DNA of 9,340 nt from JBLIOB01 sp047639575. Its GTDB lineage: Bacteria > Bacteroidota > Bacteroidia > Flavobacteriales_D > Parvicellaceae. The position numbers and the translations under genes were made by a program. The DNA is taken from assembly GCA_047639575.1 (NCBI GenBank), contig JBLIOB010000158.1, positions 1 to 9,340 on the forward strand. Direction: 5' to 3'. This document shows, one piece after another, positions 6,867 to 9,340 of the stretch. The notes under the pieces are model-generated. The model was not told the origin of the DNA. It saw only the letters and a program-made list of their open reading frames with translations, and did no database searches. Each line of letters opens with the position of its first letter. Within the stretch, counting starts at the first letter, position 1.

Positions 6867-7781
6867 ATGTATCAATTCGATCAAATAATAAACTATCTAT
6901 CAACTCAAAGTTTAAAAGTCTATTTTTACGAAATGGTTAAGAATCTATCTCGGTTTCAAAAACGTACTGCATTCTTTCTTCTAATTGCATTTCTGATACA
7001 GGGAGGTTTAATCGCTGTGCTGCTTGTGGCCTTAGATATTTCAAATGAAAGGCTCCAAAGTTTAGGAAACATAATGGATGAAATGGCGGATGACCACATC
7101 GTTTATTCGATGGAAATCACGCAAGACATGCCGGTTAAAACTAACATCTTGATTGAAGACGAAGTAACCGTTGACATTAGAATGCTAGTGGAAAGTGAGA
7201 TTCCGTTTACAGCTGAAATACCAGTAACGGAGCAAATGCTAATTCCGTTTCGTATTGGAGTAAGCGATTACATTACATTGGATACGACAATCGACATTGT
7301 TGATGAAGTTCACATTTTCGTAGACGATACTATTCCATTAGATCAGCGGATGAAGATTAAAATGTTTGGTGAAAAAAAGAATGGTGATTTACGTGGACCT
7401 AATATGCACGTTAGAAGTAACATTCCTCTTCATCAAGATTTATTGGTTTCATTCAACGAAAGTATGCACGTGAATAGTACTATTCCGATAGAAATGCTAA
7501 TCATCGACACTTTACCTGTTGGCTTAAGTATGAGAATCCCAGTAGATGTAATGGTTCCTGTTCGAATTCCAATCAGAAGCACGGCTAAAGTTTCGTTTTC
7601 TGAAAGTATGCCGATTGATGCTAATATTCCGATCCACATTACAGTGCCCATTGATATTCCATTAAAGGAAACGTCTCTTGCCGGTTACTTTAAAAGAATG
7701 GCTAAGGGAATGAGGAACCTAACAAAGGTCGAACCCGAAAAAGGGGCCTATCCTGAAATAGAAGCTAAAGAAAATAAATAG
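6867..7781 (+). CDS. Single-pass membrane protein with a short-period beta-strand repeat domain, function unknown
   Basis: I cannot assign a named family. The 304-residue protein has a basic cytoplasmic N-terminus (1-33), one strong membrane segment at about 34-56, and a short helical linker (57-78). A domain at 80-267 follows, made almost wholly of short alternating strands of the form Ile-Pro-x-x-x-Ile/Val (EIPFTAEIPV, MLIPFRI, TIPIEMLI, VPVRIPIR, VPIDIPL). The block VSFNESMHVNSTIPIE (194-209) recurs as VSFSESMPIDANIPIH (242-257), offset by 48 residues. The tail (270-304) is basic and amphipathic, then acidic. The positive-inside rule places the repeat domain outside the cytoplasmic membrane. 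There are no Cys residues and no catalytic motif, so a structural, scaffold or bridging role is the simplest inference. The ATG at 6867 has no close Shine-Dalgarno sequence; an ATG at residue 23 would still keep the membrane segment. It stands alone between a divergent promoter region and convergent purQ. Confidence 0.78.
   Translation: MYQFDQIINYLSTQSLKVYFYEMVKNLSRFQKRTAFFLLIAFLIQGGLIAVLLVALDISNERLQSLGNIMDEMADDHIVYSMEITQDMPVKTNILIEDEVTVDIRMLVESEIPFTAEIPVTEQMLIPFRIGVSDYITLDTTIDIVDEVHIFVDDTIPLDQRMKIKMFGEKKNGDLRGPNMHVRSNIPLHQDLLVSFNESMHVNSTIPIEMLIIDTLPVGLSMRIPVDVMVPVRIPIRSTAKVSFSESMPIDANIPIHITVPIDIPLKETSLAGYFKRMAKGMRNLTKVEPEKGAYPEIEAKENK
7446..7638 (+). repeat. Internal coding repeat, two copies offset by 144 bases
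   Basis: Copies start at 7446 and 7590 and run about 48 bases each. They share GAAAGTATG and a later ATTCCGAT, and encode VSFNESMHVNSTIPIE and VSFSESMPIDANIPIH. The similarity is stronger in protein than in DNA, so this is an old duplication within the strand-repeat domain, not a recent tandem repeat. Confidence 0.5.
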
Positions 7782-7785
7782 TTAA

Positions 7786-8478
7786 TTAGGCTTTTACTAA
7801 ACCTAAAATTGATTCGAATAAAGCTTTGCCGTCTTGATTTCTTAGCTCTTTATCTGCGGCTCGTTCTGGATGAGGCATCATCCCAAAGACATTTTTCTCT
7901 GCATTACAGATTCCAGCGATATTCTCAATTGAACCATTTGGATTAGTTTCTTTCGAAACATTTCCATCTACATCACAATAAGAAAATAAGATTTGATCAT
8001 TTGCTTTTAAAGACTCGATGGTCTTGTCATTTGCATGATATCTGCCTTCTCCGTGCGCGATTGGAATCTTATATGCTTTATCCTTATTTAATCCTTGTGT
8101 CAGCGCAGCAGATGAACTTTCGGGTTTAAGATAAACGTTCTTGCAAATAAATTTTTGATTGCTATTATGTAGAAGTGCTCCCGGAAGCAGACCTGCTTCA
8201 CATAGGATTTGGAAGCCATTACAGATCCCCATAACGAAACCACCATTGTTGGCGTGTTCAATTACCTTTTCCATAATCGGAGAATACTTAGCAATTGCAC
8301 CAGACCGTAAATAATCACCATAAGAGAATCCTCCTGGCAACACCACAAAATCTACACCCTGTAAATCTGTATCCTTGTGCCAAAGCCTTACCACTTCTTG
8401 TTCCATAATAGACTCAAGAACATAGATCATATCTTGATCACAATTAGATCCTGGAAAAGTAACTACACCAAACTTCAT
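7786..8478 (-). CDS. purQ: Phosphoribosylformylglycinamidine (FGAM) synthase, glutaminase subunit PurQ
   Basis: PurQ hydrolyses glutamine and passes ammonia to PurL, which converts FGAR to FGAM in step four of de novo purine synthesis. The 230-residue protein is a stand-alone class I glutamine amidotransferase of normal PurQ length. It shows the N-terminal GVVTFPGSNCDQD (4-16), the LPGGFSYGDYLRSGAIA block (47-63), the nucleophile Cys86 in GICNGFQ, HGEGRY (142-147) and the catalytic pair His203 and Glu205 in MPHPERAAD. The separate subunit implies the multi-part PurLQS enzyme, with PurS and a small PurL encoded elsewhere. It follows the DUF6427-like gene by 55 bases in the same direction and converges with the repeat-protein gene, leaving only 4 bases between stops. 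The cytoplasmic location is certain; regulation is not visible. Confidence 0.97.
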   Translation of the reverse strand: MKFGVVTFPGSNCDQDMIYVLESIMEQEVVRLWHKDTDLQGVDFVVLPGGFSYGDYLRSGAIAKYSPIMEKVIEHANNGGFVMGICNGFQILCEAGLLPGALLHNSNQKFICKNVYLKPESSSAALTQGLNKDKAYKIPIAHGEGRYHANDKTIESLKANDQILFSYCDVDGNVSKETNPNGSIENIAGICNAEKNVFGMMPHPERAADKELRNQDGKALFESILGLVKA

Positions 8479-8533
8479 ATTTCTATCAATTTAGGCCTCA
8501 AAAATAAGAATTTAAGAAAGGGTAATAATGATT

Positions 8534-9340
8534 CTATCCAATAATATTCTTAACGAAATCATAATAGATGTTCACAACTACTAAAAGTGTTATTACGTAA
8601 AAAATGAATGCTGCGAATTTTTGACGCTTTGCAAAGAAAAAATAAAAGGAAACTAAAAATGCAGCAAACACGCTGCTCATAAACACCGTAGGCGATTCAT
8701 ATCGGAAAGCCACGTGAATGGCCGTAATTACAACTAAAAACAACCCTAAAAATAAAACCACATTTGACAACCTTTTAAATCGAAGAGAACTGTTCTTTTG
8801 TCGTTTCAAAAATGAGGAAGCCCCCAACAAACTAAGAACTAGTGCAAGTCCAACGCCAACAACTTTCTTTCCAGTTGATGCCGAGACAAACCCTTCTACA
8901 TATTGTTCTCTTGGCACAAAAAAGGCGGCTACTTCGGTTAACCAATCTTCAATTGAATCCACTACCAGGAACTGATATATCAATAGGAATAGTACAGGTA
9001 AAATTAAGCCAATAAACCCGAGAACATGTTCTCTCCAAATAAAAGGTCTTAGAACAATTAGCGTAATCCATATAAGTAAAAAGAACGTTAAGTAATATTC
9101 ATAAAACAAAGCAGAGATACCAATGAAAAAGCTGCTATCAAAAATTTTTCTTCTCGCATCTTCGGATCGATGAATCTGAAAAAGTCGGCCTAATGCTAGA
9201 ATTAAAAAAAAGTTGGAAATAATAATCGGATGAAGAGATTGATACTCTTTAAACAGGCTCATCACTAAGACATAAGAGAAAGCTGGAATAAACGTATGCT
9301 TTCCAAAGAACTCTTCTTTATTTATGATAAAGTTGATTAA
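8534..9340 (-). CDS. DUF6427-like polytopic membrane protein, 5'-partial
   Basis: The frame is open through the window's right edge at 9340; 25 codons precede the GTG-ATG pair near 9265, so an apparent start there is internal and the true N-terminus is outside. At least 268 residues are present. The block LHPIIISNFFLILALGRLF followed by RRKIFDSSFFIGISALFYEYY resembles the conserved core of the DUF6427 membrane family of flavobacteria, recognised from memory. Several strongly hydrophobic segments follow (FLLIWITLIVL, FIGLILPVLFLLIYQFLV, and others up to the C-terminus), which makes it an inner-membrane protein with roughly six or more spans in view. No function is known for this family. It lies 55 bases upstream of purQ on the same strand and may share its transcript. 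Confidence 0.72.
   Translation of the reverse strand, partial: LINFIINKEEFFGKHTFIPAFSYVLVMSLFKEYQSLHPIIISNFFLILALGRLFQIHRSEDARRKIFDSSFFIGISALFYEYYLTFFLLIWITLIVLRPFIWREHVLGFIGLILPVLFLLIYQFLVVDSIEDWLTEVAAFFVPREQYVEGFVSASTGKKVVGVGLALVLSLLGASSFLKRQKNSSLRFKRLSNVVLFLGLFLVVITAIHVAFRYESPTVFMSSVFAAFLVSFYFFFAKRQKFAAFIFYVITLLVVVNIYYDFVKNIIG

Noticed and set aside
7786..7806. Inverted repeat TTAGG...CCTAA at the convergent stops as a bidirectional terminator
   Set aside because: The stem is only 5 bases with an 11-base loop, lies inside the purQ coding end and lacks a clear T-tract.
1..9340. CRISPR arrays, insertion sequences, phage or defence genes, tRNA/rRNA
   Set aside because: No regularly spaced direct repeats, transposase or integrase motifs, terminal inverted repeats or RNA gene signatures were seen on reading both strands.

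Overview
The window is AT-rich DNA from a member of the Bacteroidota, most likely a flavobacterium in the broad sense (Flavobacteriales). Three things point there. The first gene is a three-part fusion (MMPL transporter, acyltransferase, methyltransferase) typical of flexirubin / dialkylresorcinol / aryl-polyene pigment loci of this phylum. The last gene looks like the DUF6427 membrane family of flavobacteria. Ribosome binding sites are weak or absent at most starts. Placement below order is inference only.

Layout. Positions 1-4078 (+) hold two translationally coupled genes, the fusion gene (its 5' part lies outside the window) and a CrtI / retinol-saturase-like FAD oxidoreductase. They look like the distal end of a pigment-type biosynthetic operon. 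It meets, with no spacer, a leftward group at 4079-6788 (-). In transcription order this group is a Pmp3/YqaE-like lipoprotein gene with an apparent one-base frameshift, two tandem paralogous genes of unknown function (only the first has a signal peptide), and a winged-helix SAM methyltransferase. The junctions are 1 base, 1 base and about 45 bases, so a single transcript is likely. The methyltransferase could act with the pigment genes opposite it or with the small genes beside it; the sequence does not decide this.

A short divergent spacer (6789-6866) separates this group from a rightward gene at 6867-7781 (+). That gene encodes a single-pass membrane protein whose outer part is almost entirely a short-period repeat of Ile/Val-Pro strands; I cannot name it. 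It converges on purQ (7786-8478, -), the glutaminase subunit of FGAM synthase in purine synthesis. purQ follows a 5'-truncated DUF6427-like membrane gene (8534 to the window end, -).

No RNA genes, CRISPR arrays, insertion sequences, integrases or convincing terminators were found. No complete new system can be demonstrated. The best candidates for new biology are the repeat-strand membrane protein, the paralogue pair with and without a signal peptide, the frameshifted Pmp3-like lipoprotein, and the methyltransferase lacking the usual His of plant-type O-methyltransferases.
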